Positions 1 to 9,287 of a DNA stretch of 64,000 nt are shown piece by piece. A program made the translations under genes and the position numbers. The stretch's first letter is position 1, and every line of letters begins with the position of its first letter. This DNA is from Muriicola sp041358175. Its GTDB lineage: Bacteria; Bacteroidota; Bacteroidia; Flavobacteriales; Flavobacteriaceae. Location of the stretch: NCBI RefSeq assembly GCF_041358175.1, contig NZ_JBGKBE010000009.1, positions 1 to 64,000 on the forward strand. The letters are read 5' to 3'. Under the pieces are notes generated by a model that saw nothing but the letters and a program-made list of their open reading frames with translations, was not told the origin of the DNA and did no database searches.

Positions 1-125
1 GTTAAAAACTTCCAAAGTAAATCCGAAAACCTACCCCTTCTGCTCTAACAAATTCGCTGTCTACCAATATATCAATGAACTTTTGTATTCCTCTTCTCAC
101 CCAACGATCCCTCGCTAAGCGGGTG
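1..125 (-). other. Probable 5' leader of an rRNA operon (16S lies outside the window)
   Basis: The transcript would begin GCACCCGC and contains a short CACCC/GGGTG stem and the string GTTCATTGATATATTGGTAG. As I recall, strings of this type precede 16S rRNA in Flavobacteriaceae. No convincing protein is encoded: a 32-codon GTG frame (100 to 2) exists but looks incidental. The rRNA assignment is inference because no rRNA body is visible; a leader for another stable RNA is the main alternative. Confidence 0.45.
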
Positions 126-156
126 CAAATATAGAGCCATTTTTTTGGTTGCACAA
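126..156 (-). promoter_or_regulatory. Strong Bacteroidota promoter at window edge
   Basis: On the minus strand TTG (154-156) is followed after exactly 20 bases by TATATTTG (126-133), a perfect match to the Bacteroidota TTG / TAnnTTTG promoter. Transcription would start near 119 and run leftward out of the window. It serves the leader at 1-125, not the porin gene, which has its own -7 box. Confidence 0.75.
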
Positions 157-255
157 CCCCAGACGATAAATTTTTCTTAAATGAAAAAATATCCTGCTAA
201 CCCCTTGAAAATGAGCATTCCTTTCTCAAAGAATTTTTTTGTAGTCAATAAAAAA

Positions 256-2232
256 TCAAGAAAAGAAATTCCAGACAAGCCCAAACCTGATCACAAAGTC
301 GCGATACGGATAAGAAGGTGCCGAATAAAAAGTGTTCCCTGTAAAAGATGAATTAAAGTGTTCTGCCTTAAGATAGACTCGAGTCTGGCGTATTTTGGCA
401 TTGATAAAGAAGTCGAGAAGAGGAAATGCCCCCAACTCTTCCCTGTTCTGTACATAGAATTCCCCAAGTAAAGGATTGTAAGCATCCATTGTATAAGAGG
501 TAAAATATTTAAAGGTTACGCCGGTTTGCAGGAACATAGCATTCTTAAATACATTGGATGAATAGTACAGCGTATTGCGCGTTACCAGTTGGGGTACATT
601 GAGCACCATATTGCTCTGACTCACATTCTGATACATAAGGGTATTGTTCAGGGCCCATTTTCCGAATTTGAACTCCTTTGCGTATTTTACCTTCAGATGA
701 TTTACCGAATTGCCTTCCTGCTTTGGCGTGACATAGGCATTTTCTTCTCCGTCTGCAATTTGCTGTTCTGTGGCATTGGAGGAAAAGTAGGTATAATTAT
801 CAGTAGTGGAGTACTGAGCCATTAACTCCCCCCAGACCTGCGAGCTTAAACTAAATTTTAAACTCTGTACATTTTCATTTTCAAAAGTATTGCTGTTGTT
901 CCAGTTGTAATTGGTGTATTCCGACTGATAGAGTAAAAAATTAAAATTAGGCATCCTGGAAGAAGAATGAGCGCTAAATCCAATCTCATGCTTCTCATTG
1001 AGTTTCAACTTAGCCGAGCCGTCAAAAACATAATTCGTAAGATCTCCCGTGATCCCGTATGCCAGTTCCCCATCCAGAGAAAAACCACCTATTTGTTTAC
1101 TGTAACTTCCTCCAACAGCAATCTCATCCCCCCTTAACTGATTAGGGATCGTCTCATCCTCAGTGATCAGTATACTGTTAAAGTAATAATCGTACTGATA
1201 GAGGTTCACAAAGCCCTTCAGTGTACCCAGTAATTTGCTGGAGTAATCAAGACTTAAGCGGTTGTACAATGTCTTTAAAGTGGCTTTGTCATCAATCGGA
1301 GAAATGATAATGGATCCAAAATAATCATTCTGAGCATTCTGCTGGAATTGATAATATTTTGTTTCATAGGAAAATTCGTGGCCAACCCCCAAAGAAGTGT
1401 TCCTTAGTGAGTCCCTTTTGCGGGCAAGAGCGTAACGATGGTCGAGATAGTATCTCTTACCCAAAACCTTGTTGTTTGCATTGGTAAAAAATACATCTAA
1501 TCTCGATCTGTCCTGGAATTCAGGATCTTCTGATTCAAACTGCAATTCCTTATCACTCAAGCCCCCATTTTCCTCTCCTAAAATATCCTGTGCTGCAATA
1601 TGTGCCCTGAGAGCATATCGGCCATTCCTCGAGAGATAATTCGCCGTTGTCCTGAAATTTCCCGACTCATTCTCACTGTACAGATATTTCCCAAGAGAGC
1701 GAAAGCCTTTATAGGCAATGGAAAAGTTTAATCTGGGAGAAGTGTTAAAAGTGAGCATGGCATCAAGCATCTGTCCCTGCTCGAAAGTGGTCTTAAAAAA
1801 CAGATCGGTCATAGGAGTCGGGACATTGTAATATGAAATGTCCTCTACTTCGAGATAATTGAAATGTCTTGCCCTGGCACCCAAAGCTGGATATAAGCCC
1901 GACCTTTCCAGGTCTATACCAAGTCTGTTATAGGGTTGACCTATATTGGCAAAAGGCATAAGTTCAAAATCATCACGTCTAAGGAAATTGTATTTATACT
2001 CTTTCTGGATGGTTAGTGTTGTATCGAGAAATGTGGTGTCCCTCTCATATGAAATGATCTTGTATTCTTCTATTCTCGTTATCGATTCACTTTTATCCGT
2101 CGCCTGAGCTTGTTGAAGGTTTCGCTTTCTGAACTGAGTTGAGTCTTTCTGTTTTCCCGGAGGGGGCAATTTATCCTGCGCTGCTGCTGGAAGGCATACC
2201 AGAAAAAGTAATACTATATATAGGTATCTCAT
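256..2232 (-). CDS. Porin_10 family putative outer-membrane porin
   Basis: A 658-residue beta-barrel protein with an N-terminal signal peptide (MRYLYIVLLFLVCLPAAAQ). The rest is rich in alternating aromatic strands and ends in GLVWNFFS, as expected of an outer-membrane barrel. It resembles the large Bacteroidota family annotated as putative porin; substrate unknown. There is no TonB box, carboxypeptidase-like domain or plug, so it is not a SusC-type receptor. An upstream in-frame GTG at 2250 would add six residues but lies inside a TAACTTTG -7 box (2250-2257), so ATG at 2232 is the likely start, with a very short leader. It stands alone between the left-edge leader and the divergent adhesin-like gene. 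Confidence 0.75.
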   Translation of the reverse strand: MRYLYIVLLFLVCLPAAAQDKLPPPGKQKDSTQFRKRNLQQAQATDKSESITRIEEYKIISYERDTTFLDTTLTIQKEYKYNFLRRDDFELMPFANIGQPYNRLGIDLERSGLYPALGARARHFNYLEVEDISYYNVPTPMTDLFFKTTFEQGQMLDAMLTFNTSPRLNFSIAYKGFRSLGKYLYSENESGNFRTTANYLSRNGRYALRAHIAAQDILGEENGGLSDKELQFESEDPEFQDRSRLDVFFTNANNKVLGKRYYLDHRYALARKRDSLRNTSLGVGHEFSYETKYYQFQQNAQNDYFGSIIISPIDDKATLKTLYNRLSLDYSSKLLGTLKGFVNLYQYDYYFNSILITEDETIPNQLRGDEIAVGGSYSKQIGGFSLDGELAYGITGDLTNYVFDGSAKLKLNEKHEIGFSAHSSSRMPNFNFLLYQSEYTNYNWNNSNTFENENVQSLKFSLSSQVWGELMAQYSTTDNYTYFSSNATEQQIADGEENAYVTPKQEGNSVNHLKVKYAKEFKFGKWALNNTLMYQNVSQSNMVLNVPQLVTRNTLYYSSNVFKNAMFLQTGVTFKYFTSYTMDAYNPLLGEFYVQNREELGAFPLLDFFINAKIRQTRVYLKAEHFNSSFTGNTFYSAPSYPYRDFVIRFGLVWNFFS

Positions 2233-2249
2233 AAATTCGATCACTCGCA

Positions 2250-2257
2250 CAAAGTTA
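2250..2257 (-). promoter_or_regulatory. Candidate -7 box for the porin gene
   Basis: TAACTTTG on the minus strand matches TAnnTTTG and puts transcription start about ten bases before the ATG at 2232. No TTG is present at the matching -33 position. Its main use is to rule out the upstream GTG start. Confidence 0.45.
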
Positions 2258-2416
2258 CTTTTTTTTAATACTAAAGAAGTGTGAAACTTTTATAAGAAAA
2301 ACATATCATTTCCCTATCTTGAAGGGCTTTTATATAAAATTCCTAAAAAAAGGGGTTTTAGAACTAAAAAAATTGAATAATCCTGTTTTTTTCTGGATAT
2401 TAGTCAAAAAAATTAA

Positions 2417-5400
2417 ATGATAAGAAAATTACTTCTTCTCTGCCTCCTGGCGGGCTTCTCCTCTTTTGCCCAGTACAACCAGAATGCGCCCTGGCTTGCG
2501 GGGCCTGACGGGAGCAAAATGGGTGAACGTCCTGTAGATCAGCCAATGACGATTTACGAAATCTCAGAAGCTTTTAACGAATATTGGAAGAACCGAGATA
2601 AAGATGCCAAAGGAAGTGGATACAAACCCTATAAACGCTGGGAGAATTATTGGATGCATTTCGTAGACCAACAGGGCTATCTTCCCAGTCCAGAGAAATT
2701 ATGGCAGACATGGGAGAATAAACAAAATCGCAGCAACATGGAGACCAATCCTACCAGTTCATGGTCTACAATAGGCCCTGATGCTGTAGGTATTTATTCC
2801 GGAAGGCTCCCCGGAACAGGAAGGACCAATGCCATAGAAGTAGATCCCAATGATCCCAATACCTGGTATGTAGGTGCCCCTGCCGGTGGGATCTGGAAAA
2901 CCACAGATGCCGGTGCAACCTGGACCAATCTTTTTGACGATTTTCCACAGATCGGTGTTTCAAGCATAGCTATCGATCCTCGTAATTCTAATATCATATA
3001 CATTGCTACCGGCGATGACGATGCCGCGGATTCATATAGTGTTGGTGTTTTTAAATCTATAGATGGGGGTGCCAGCTGGCAGGAAACCGGACTCAACCCT
3101 TCTACCTCTAATGTAAGTACTTTGATGACCGTGATCCTCATCGATCCAGACGACTCAGATATCTTATGGGTAGCAACTAATACCGGACTCTATAAAAGTA
3201 CAGATGCAGGCGTAACATGGGGAAGCCCATTACTCTCTGGGTTTATCGCCGATTTAAAATTAAAACCCGGTGATGCCAATACAGTCTATGCGGTCGTAGG
3301 CCGTTATTTAAACCGTTCTGGAAATGAGGTTACATTTTACAAATCCACGGATGGGGGGCAGACTCCTTTTGTTGCCTTAGATGATCCTATTCTCCCGACC
3401 AGCTCGGGACGTGCCTTGTTAGGAGTGACAGCTGCAGATCCTGAGGTACTCTATATCCTAACCGCCAATACGAGTTCGAGTAATCATAGCTACCAGGGCT
3501 TATACAAGTCGACAGATAGTGGAGCAACATTTACCGAAAGTCCGAATACAACCAATATCATGGAATCGAGCCAGGCCTGGTTCGATATGGCTTTTGAGGT
3601 TTCCCCCACCAATGCGAATGAGCTTTATATGGGCTGCCTCAATATCTGGAAAAGTGTCAATGGTGGAAATTCTTTTACCCGCCTCAACCAATGGTTTGTG
3701 AATGATGCAGCCTACACCCATGCCGATATCCATACCATTAAGATCTTTAACGGACAGGTGTTTGCCTGTACAGACGGAGGAATCTACAGATCGACCAACG
3801 GAGGGGGTAGCTTTACAGATTACACTAACGGGATGGCCGTTGGCCAATTTTACCGACTTTCAGTTTCTCCGGATAATTCATCTAAAATGATCGGGGGGCT
3901 ACAGGACAACGGAGGCCAGATCCTTCAAAACGGGCAATGGAATAATTACCACGGTGGCGATGGGATGGACAATGTGATCGACCCGAACAATGACAATCTG
4001 GTATACGGCTTTACACAATTTGGAGGCTCCCTGAATATTTCGTCCAATTCAGGTCAGTCTATCGGCTTTGTAGGTCCACCCAGGGATGATCAAAACGACC
4101 CAATACAAGGGAATTGGATTACCCCCCTGGCTATCAGTAGTACCGGTGATGTATATGCCGGTTTTGATGCAGTTTACAAATTAGAAGGTAATAGCTGGCA
4201 AAAACTATATACTATCCCAAGTACTCAAGGAGGCATCGATGATTTGGAAGTGGACCCTACTAATCCTTCAGTTCTTTATGCTGCCGAAGGTACATTTGTC
4301 CAGCGTAGTGATGATGGCGGCCAGACCTTTAGCGCCTTCTTTAATGCCGGGGCCGAAATCTCGGACATTGCCATCAACACAAATGATGGTTCTGCTATCT
4401 ATGTTATCACTTCCTTGCGCGTGGGCAGGTCTCAATCTGAGCAACAGGGTGTTACACGAAAGATTTATAAAGTTCCTGTAAATGCCAATGGTGATGCAGG
4501 CCCTGATGAGGATATCACTTTTAACATTCCCACCGATCAGGCATTATTTTCTATTGTACACCAGGGCAGACACACAGATAATCCTATATATGTTGGAACA
4601 AGTTTAGGGGTATATCGAATAGACGATACTCTAACGGAATGGGAGGATTATTTTACCAATCTTCCAAGCGTTGCTGTGAGCGACCTCGATATCAGCCTTG
4701 ATGATGAATTAATCACAGCCTCTACGTACGGAAGAGGAGTTTGGCAATCGCCGATTCCTATACAGGTACCAGACAACGATGTGCGCTTGGTTTCTTTATC
4801 CCCGGCCAATGGTTTGGTCATCTGCGGGGAAATCATTCCTGAAATAGTGGTGGAAAACAACGGCCTCAATCCAATTTCTTCGGTAGATGTAAGTTACACT
4901 GTTGATGGAGGTAGTCCACAGAATTTCAATGCTCCGGTTACGCTGAACAGCGATGAAACTACGACCATTTTATTACCGTCACTCAATCTCACCACTATTG
5001 GAGAGTATACCCTCCAGGTAACTGTGTCAATTTCCAATGACGCCTTTGAGGACAACAACGAGATAAGTCATTCCTTTTTTGTCAATGGGTTCGGAGTTGG
5101 GGACGCCATCAATACATTCGAATCCACCGCCGATGCCCTCAATACATTTAATGACGGAGGCGGATCGCCTTTGTGGGAAAGAGGCCTGCCTGAAGGAAGC
5201 CTGCTGAACCAGGCCAGTTCCGGCACACAAGTATATGGCACCAACTTAAACGGCAACCATCCTGATGGAACCATTGCCTACCTGGTGAGCGATTGTTACG
5301 AAATGTCGAGTATACTAGCCCCCGTCCTGAAATTTCAGATGGCCTATGACCTTGAGATCAATTTTGATATTGTCTACGTTGAATACACTACAGACGATGG

Positions 5401-6733
5401 AGCCAACTGGCAGGTGCTGGGAAGTATTGATAGTCAGCCCAACTGGTACAACAGTGACAGGACAAACGCCAGTTCAGGAGCTGATGACGATTGCCAGAAT
5501 TGCCCCGGAGCCCAGTGGACAGGAACAGATGCTACCTTAACTGAATATGCATATGACTTTACAGCCAATGCCGCACTAGGTGAAACCGATCTTACGGCTG
5601 AACAAAATGTCATTTTCAGGATCGTATTTCATTCAGATCCCTCTGTAAACCAGGAGGGGGTTATCATAGATGACCTTGTAGTAGAAGGGTTTCAGGATGA
5701 TGATGACGATGACAACGACGGAATCCTTGATGTAAATGATAACTGTCCCCTTGTAGGTAATGCCAATCAGATAGACACTGACGGCGACGGCCAGGGAGAT
5801 GCCTGTGATACGGATGATGACAATGACGGTATATTGGATACAGAGGATAATTGCCCACTGGTAGCCAATCCTGACCAGGCAGATGCAGATGGAGATGGAA
5901 TTGGTGATGTATGTGACGATGATGCTGATAACGACGGCGTACCCAATGCAAATGACCTTTGTGATAACACACCTCCGGGTACAGTAGTTGATGTAACCGG
6001 TTGTGAGATATTCACCCTCCCTACAACGAACTTTAGTTTACTTACGGTTGGGGAGACCTGTACCGCCAATAATGATGGAAGTATAACGCTCAATGCTGTG
6101 GAAGTCCTGAATTATACTGCGACAATTACGGGAAGCGGACTTAATGAAAGTCAGAGTTTTAGCGACAGCCTCAGCTTCGAGAATCTCAGCGCGGGGACTT
6201 ACGAAATTTGTATAACTGTGGAAGGACAGCCTGATTACGAGCTTTGTTATTCAGTTAATATTCCAGAGCCTGAAGACCTGTCAGTCTCTTCAAAAATTGA
6301 TTCATTTGACAATAAGGTTACTCTCGATTTATCCGGTGGAAAATCGTATACGATCAACCTGAATGGAGAAGTCTACCGTACTTCTGAAAAAGAGATTACC
6401 CTGCCCCTTTCCCAGGTGGAAAATACATTGACGGTTAGGACAGACAAGGATTGTCAGGGAGTATACTCGGAAACGATTATGCTGAGTTCAGAATTGCTGA
6501 TTTACCCGAATCCTATTTCTTCAGGAGATCTCAACATATATCTCGGAAACAACAGTTCTGAACAGGTGGAGGTCGCTTTATTCGACCTGAATGGCCGTAC
6601 TGTCTTCAGAAAGCAATACACTGCAGAGAACAATGAAATCCGATTTAATGTCGATGCTCTATCCAAAGGCATCTATTTATTGAATATCAAAACATCTTCA
6701 GGTTTGATGAATTATAAAATCATTAGAAAATGA
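2417..6733 (+). CDS. Giant secreted Asp-box/sortilin-like protein with TSP3 repeats and T9SS sorting tail
   Basis: A 1438-residue extracellular protein. Signal peptide MIRKLLLLCLLAGFSSFAQ. Residues about 150-660 hold at least eight Asp-box (BNR/VPS10-type propeller) motifs, for example KTTDAGATW, KSIDGGASW, KSTDAGVTW and RSDDGGQTF. A CARDB-like adhesion domain lies near 790-890. Around 1094-1195 are acidic thrombospondin type 3 calcium-binding repeats (DNDGILDVNDNCP, DGDGIGDVCDDD). The last ~77 residues begin LLIYPNP and match a type A T9SS C-terminal signal, so the protein should be exported by the Por system and anchored or released at the cell surface. It overlaps the next gene by four bases (ATGA), indicating coupled translation. 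Function is likely adhesion or glycan/protein binding; no catalytic residues are recognisable. Confidence 0.85.
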   Translation: MIRKLLLLCLLAGFSSFAQYNQNAPWLAGPDGSKMGERPVDQPMTIYEISEAFNEYWKNRDKDAKGSGYKPYKRWENYWMHFVDQQGYLPSPEKLWQTWENKQNRSNMETNPTSSWSTIGPDAVGIYSGRLPGTGRTNAIEVDPNDPNTWYVGAPAGGIWKTTDAGATWTNLFDDFPQIGVSSIAIDPRNSNIIYIATGDDDAADSYSVGVFKSIDGGASWQETGLNPSTSNVSTLMTVILIDPDDSDILWVATNTGLYKSTDAGVTWGSPLLSGFIADLKLKPGDANTVYAVVGRYLNRSGNEVTFYKSTDGGQTPFVALDDPILPTSSGRALLGVTAADPEVLYILTANTSSSNHSYQGLYKSTDSGATFTESPNTTNIMESSQAWFDMAFEVSPTNANELYMGCLNIWKSVNGGNSFTRLNQWFVNDAAYTHADIHTIKIFNGQVFACTDGGIYRSTNGGGSFTDYTNGMAVGQFYRLSVSPDNSSKMIGGLQDNGGQILQNGQWNNYHGGDGMDNVIDPNNDNLVYGFTQFGGSLNISSNSGQSIGFVGPPRDDQNDPIQGNWITPLAISSTGDVYAGFDAVYKLEGNSWQKLYTIPSTQGGIDDLEVDPTNPSVLYAAEGTFVQRSDDGGQTFSAFFNAGAEISDIAINTNDGSAIYVITSLRVGRSQSEQQGVTRKIYKVPVNANGDAGPDEDITFNIPTDQALFSIVHQGRHTDNPIYVGTSLGVYRIDDTLTEWEDYFTNLPSVAVSDLDISLDDELITASTYGRGVWQSPIPIQVPDNDVRLVSLSPANGLVICGEIIPEIVVENNGLNPISSVDVSYTVDGGSPQNFNAPVTLNSDETTTILLPSLNLTTIGEYTLQVTVSISNDAFEDNNEISHSFFVNGFGVGDAINTFESTADALNTFNDGGGSPLWERGLPEGSLLNQASSGTQVYGTNLNGNHPDGTIAYLVSDCYEMSSILAPVLKFQMAYDLEINFDIVYVEYTTDDGANWQVLGSIDSQPNWYNSDRTNASSGADDDCQNCPGAQWTGTDATLTEYAYDFTANAALGETDLTAEQNVIFRIVFHSDPSVNQEGVIIDDLVVEGFQDDDDDDNDGILDVNDNCPLVGNANQIDTDGDGQGDACDTDDDNDGILDTEDNCPLVANPDQADADGDGIGDVCDDDADNDGVPNANDLCDNTPPGTVVDVTGCEIFTLPTTNFSLLTVGETCTANNDGSITLNAVEVLNYTATITGSGLNESQSFSDSLSFENLSAGTYEICITVEGQPDYELCYSVNIPEPEDLSVSSKIDSFDNKVTLDLSGGKSYTINLNGEVYRTSEKEITLPLSQVENTLTVRTDKDCQGVYSETIMLSSELLIYPNPISSGDLNIYLGNNSSEQVEVALFDLNGRTVFRKQYTAENNEIRFNVDALSKGIYLLNIKTSSGLMNYKIIRK

Positions 6734-7437
6734 AATACAAACTAAGCTTTTTAGGGCTTCTTTCTGTAATGCTGCTCTCCTGTGGGGGTGGAAGTGATCC
6801 GGATCCTGAACCGGAACCACCTATGACGGTTACTCCCCCCTCGGCAGCAACCCTGATCTTTCCGGATAACAATACGGAATGTAACGAGGGAACAATAATT
6901 AATGATACCCAGAGTACGGTAACATTCCGTTGGACAGATGCCCAGAATGCAGATAATTATGAACTGAATATCAGGAATCTGGATAATAACAATACCGCAC
7001 GTACAAACGCCAGTACAAACAGTGCAGAGATTATCCTCTTGCAAGGTGTACCTTATGAGTGGTATGTGATTTCCCTGGCCGATGGCACAAATGAAACGGC
7101 TACCAGTCCTACCTGGCGATTTTACAATCAGGGTCCCGGAGTTGAAAATTATGCCCCCTTCCCTGCAGACGTGGTAAGTCCGGAAAGAGGTTCTACCGTA
7201 ACAGCTTCAGGTACTGTAAGCCTGGTTTGGGCTGGAAGTGACGTTGATAATGACCTAGAAGACTATGAAGTGTTATTTGGCACTGATAGTTCAGCCTTAG
7301 TCTCCCTTGGCACTACTACAGATAGCACCCTTGACGCTACTGTGGTATCCGGGACGGTCTATTACTGGCGAATTGTTTCCCGCGACAGTCAGGGGAACAC
7401 CTCTCAGTCAGAAATCTTTGATTTCCAGGTGCAATAA
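6730..7437 (+). CDS. Fibronectin type III-like surface lipoprotein
   Basis: A 235-residue lipoprotein: hydrophobic segment then lipobox LLSC followed by GGGSDPDPEPEP, a flexible acidic/proline linker. Two beta-sandwich segments of fibronectin III type follow (about 36-130 and 140-235), each with the VTFRWTDAQNADNYELNI or VSLVWAGSDVDNDLEDYEV style of such domains. The start overlaps the stop of the giant Asp-box gene by four bases, so the two are translationally coupled. The lipoprotein may hold or display the large protein at the surface; that role is inference from context. No enzymatic motif is visible. Confidence 0.7.
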   Translation: MKYKLSFLGLLSVMLLSCGGGSDPDPEPEPPMTVTPPSAATLIFPDNNTECNEGTIINDTQSTVTFRWTDAQNADNYELNIRNLDNNNTARTNASTNSAEIILLQGVPYEWYVISLADGTNETATSPTWRFYNQGPGVENYAPFPADVVSPERGSTVTASGTVSLVWAGSDVDNDLEDYEVLFGTDSSALVSLGTTTDSTLDATVVSGTVYYWRIVSRDSQGNTSQSEIFDFQVQ

Positions 7438-7510
7438 TGACAGTTTTTTCTTATAAATTCCAAGCTGGAATGGTATTTGATACTTTTCTGGCAACTAAAA
7501 CAATGAATAC

Positions 7511-8179
7511 ATGATTAAAAAAAATCTAATGCTGGTTTTTGCCCTTGGTGCTACGTTTACCTATGCGCAAAACATTGAATTACCTACAGAATTTATCAGT
7601 AACACTACCCTTGGGGGTGTAAATAGCGGACTGCCTGCCAATGTACAGGGATCTCCCTATGCCAATGAGGAATTCGTACTGGGAAAAGTCTATGCCAAAG
7701 GACAGGATCCATACAATGGACTACTGAGGTATAATGCCTATCAGGACGGGATCGAAATGAAGACTGATAAAGGAATTATAACCTTACTGAAAAGAGATTA
7801 TCTCAGTGCTGTTATTGAAGGCAAGCACTATCGCATCGAAAACTACAAGAAAAACGGAGCTATCCGCAAGACGTACTTTGTTGAGATGAATAAAGGGAAT
7901 GCCCGTTTACTACTAAAACAAAGTAAGAAGTTTGTCGAAGAACGCGCTGCAACATCCTCTTATTCCAAAGATAAGCCTGCTAAATTTGAAGATGACAACT
8001 CTTATTACATTATAACTGAAGGTAATCCGGGGATTGAAATAAAACTGAAGAGTAAAGACGTGATTTCTGCTTTACCTGATCATCAGAAAGAAGTGGAGGT
8101 ATTCGCCAAAAAGAACAAATTAAAGATGAAGACCGAAGAAGAAGTTATACAGGTATTGGCTTATTATAATTCACTCTGA
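7511..8179 (+). CDS. Secreted hypothetical protein
   Basis: A 222-residue protein with signal peptide MIKKNLMLVFALGATFTYAQ. I do not recognise the family. The mature part is mixed alpha/beta, with a lysine-rich second half (YKKNGAIRKTYFVEM, LLKQSKKFVEE) and no cysteine cluster, lipobox or T9SS tail. It lies 73 bases after the lipoprotein and is followed by a strong terminator, so it may be the last gene of the same transcript or have its own promoter. Predicted periplasmic or outer-membrane-associated; function unknown. Confidence 0.6.
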   Translation: MIKKNLMLVFALGATFTYAQNIELPTEFISNTTLGGVNSGLPANVQGSPYANEEFVLGKVYAKGQDPYNGLLRYNAYQDGIEMKTDKGIITLLKRDYLSAVIEGKHYRIENYKKNGAIRKTYFVEMNKGNARLLLKQSKKFVEERAATSSYSKDKPAKFEDDNSYYIITEGNPGIEIKLKSKDVISALPDHQKEVEVFAKKNKLKMKTEEEVIQVLAYYNSL

Positions 8180-8206
8180 TTCTTCATCATATTATGAGTT
8201 AAATTA

Positions 8207-8231
8207 AAGCCCCTCTGAGAGGGGCTTATTT
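8207..8231 (+). terminator. Rho-independent terminator
   Basis: Perfect 9-bp stem AAGCCCCTC / GAGGGGCTT with loop TGA, followed by a T-rich tail. It ends the rightward group 2417-8179. Confidence 0.85.
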
Positions 8232-8392
8232 TTGTCGTACATTTTCAGCAAGAAAAGTCAATGAGCTTTAGGCCCGCTTGCTTGCATCTGAATCATTTAT
8301 AAATAGTGTCGCCCTGATTTAGATCCCACTAATTGAAAGCTTCCTTTCTACTATTAAATTAAACTCCTTGTTACTTCCCTTATTGGCATAAA

Positions 8393-8420
8393 AAAACCTG
8401 CGATAAATATCGCAGGTTTT
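8393..8420 (-). terminator. Terminator of the SusCD operon
   Basis: A 13-bp perfect stem AAAACCTGCGATA / TATCGCAGGTTTT. Read leftward it ends in a run of seven T, placing it at the end of the leftward uptake operon. Confidence 0.8.
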
Positions 8421-8442
8421 AATTAAATATTACTATTCAGAC

Positions 8443-9267
8443 TTACTGTCTGGTAAATGTAAATTGATAAGGTCCAAACTGCGGGCCTAATTCACCAGTT
8501 ACCTGAAGTTCTCCAATGCTCTCATCATAAGATGAACCATCAGTTACTAGTACGGCAAATTCAGCAACTACCGGGTCACCTCCCTCAATCAGGATAGCAC
8601 CTGAGCAAGCCAGAAACTGGAAAACGGTACCATCAGGCAAATAAGTGTTGAAACCTGCACTGTTGGTTACAACCACTTTTGTACCTGAAGCATCTCCTGG
8701 TTGCAATGCCATTTCAACCTGATAGGATTCGCCAAAGAAATCAACCAATCCAGAAGGAGCGTTTACACCATCGGTGAAGTTTTCAAATACAGTGAATGTA
8801 CCTACAAAAGCATTGATGTCAACAGGACAGTCATTATCAACAATGGTGATAGTTCTTGAGGTGTTGAAATTACCTTCTCCTCCTATACCGATAGGCAAGG
8901 AATTTCCTGAAGACAATTCAATAACAACATCTAAATCTCCATCCGCTGCAACGTTATCAACAGGAGTAATAGAAATATCTGCCGAAAATTCCCCGGCAGG
9001 GATATCAATAGTCCCTGTTGCAGGAGTAACCACAAATCTGCTAGGATCTGAAGATGTCACTGTAAAGCTTACAGAGACTCCTGATTCATTGGTTCCTGTT
9101 CCTAACAATACCTGGGTAATGATAGGATCTGTCGTATCTTCCGTAATCGTTCCGGTCTCAGCTGAAAGCTGGATAAAACCTTCCGGAGTGTCGTATACTA
9201 ATAAGTCTTCCTCACAAGAGGTAAGCCCTACAAGAGCTAAGACGATAAGTGCAATATATTTTTTCAT
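8443..9267 (-). CDS. Calx-beta-like lipoprotein of the SusCD operon
   Basis: A 274-residue lipoprotein (lipobox LTSC, then EEDLLVYD). Residues about 35-145 look like a Calx-beta-type sandwich, with SGVSVSFTVTSSDPSRF, an IPAGEFSADISI strand and closing RTITIVDNDC. A second C-terminal domain (about 150-274) is unassigned. It is the third gene of a leftward susC-susD-lipoprotein set, 20 bases after susD. In that position such proteins (SusE/F-like in role, not in sequence) usually bind the imported ligand at the cell surface. Ligand unknown. Confidence 0.65.
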   Translation of the reverse strand: MKKYIALIVLALVGLTSCEEDLLVYDTPEGFIQLSAETGTITEDTTDPIITQVLLGTGTNESGVSVSFTVTSSDPSRFVVTPATGTIDIPAGEFSADISITPVDNVAADGDLDVVIELSSGNSLPIGIGGEGNFNTSRTITIVDNDCPVDINAFVGTFTVFENFTDGVNAPSGLVDFFGESYQVEMALQPGDASGTKVVVTNSAGFNTYLPDGTVFQFLACSGAILIEGGDPVVAEFAVLVTDGSSYDESIGELQVTGELGPQFGPYQFTFTRQ

Positions 9268-9287
9268 AATGTGTCTTATTTTAATTA

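Noticed and set aside
2..100. 32-codon GTG frame at the left edge
   Set aside because: It lies inside the probable rRNA leader directly after a stable-RNA-type promoter and has no recognisable protein character.
5664..6093. Histidine-rich and serine-rich leftward frames
   Set aside because: Shadows of the GAT/GAC-rich thrombospondin type 3 coding region on the opposite strand.
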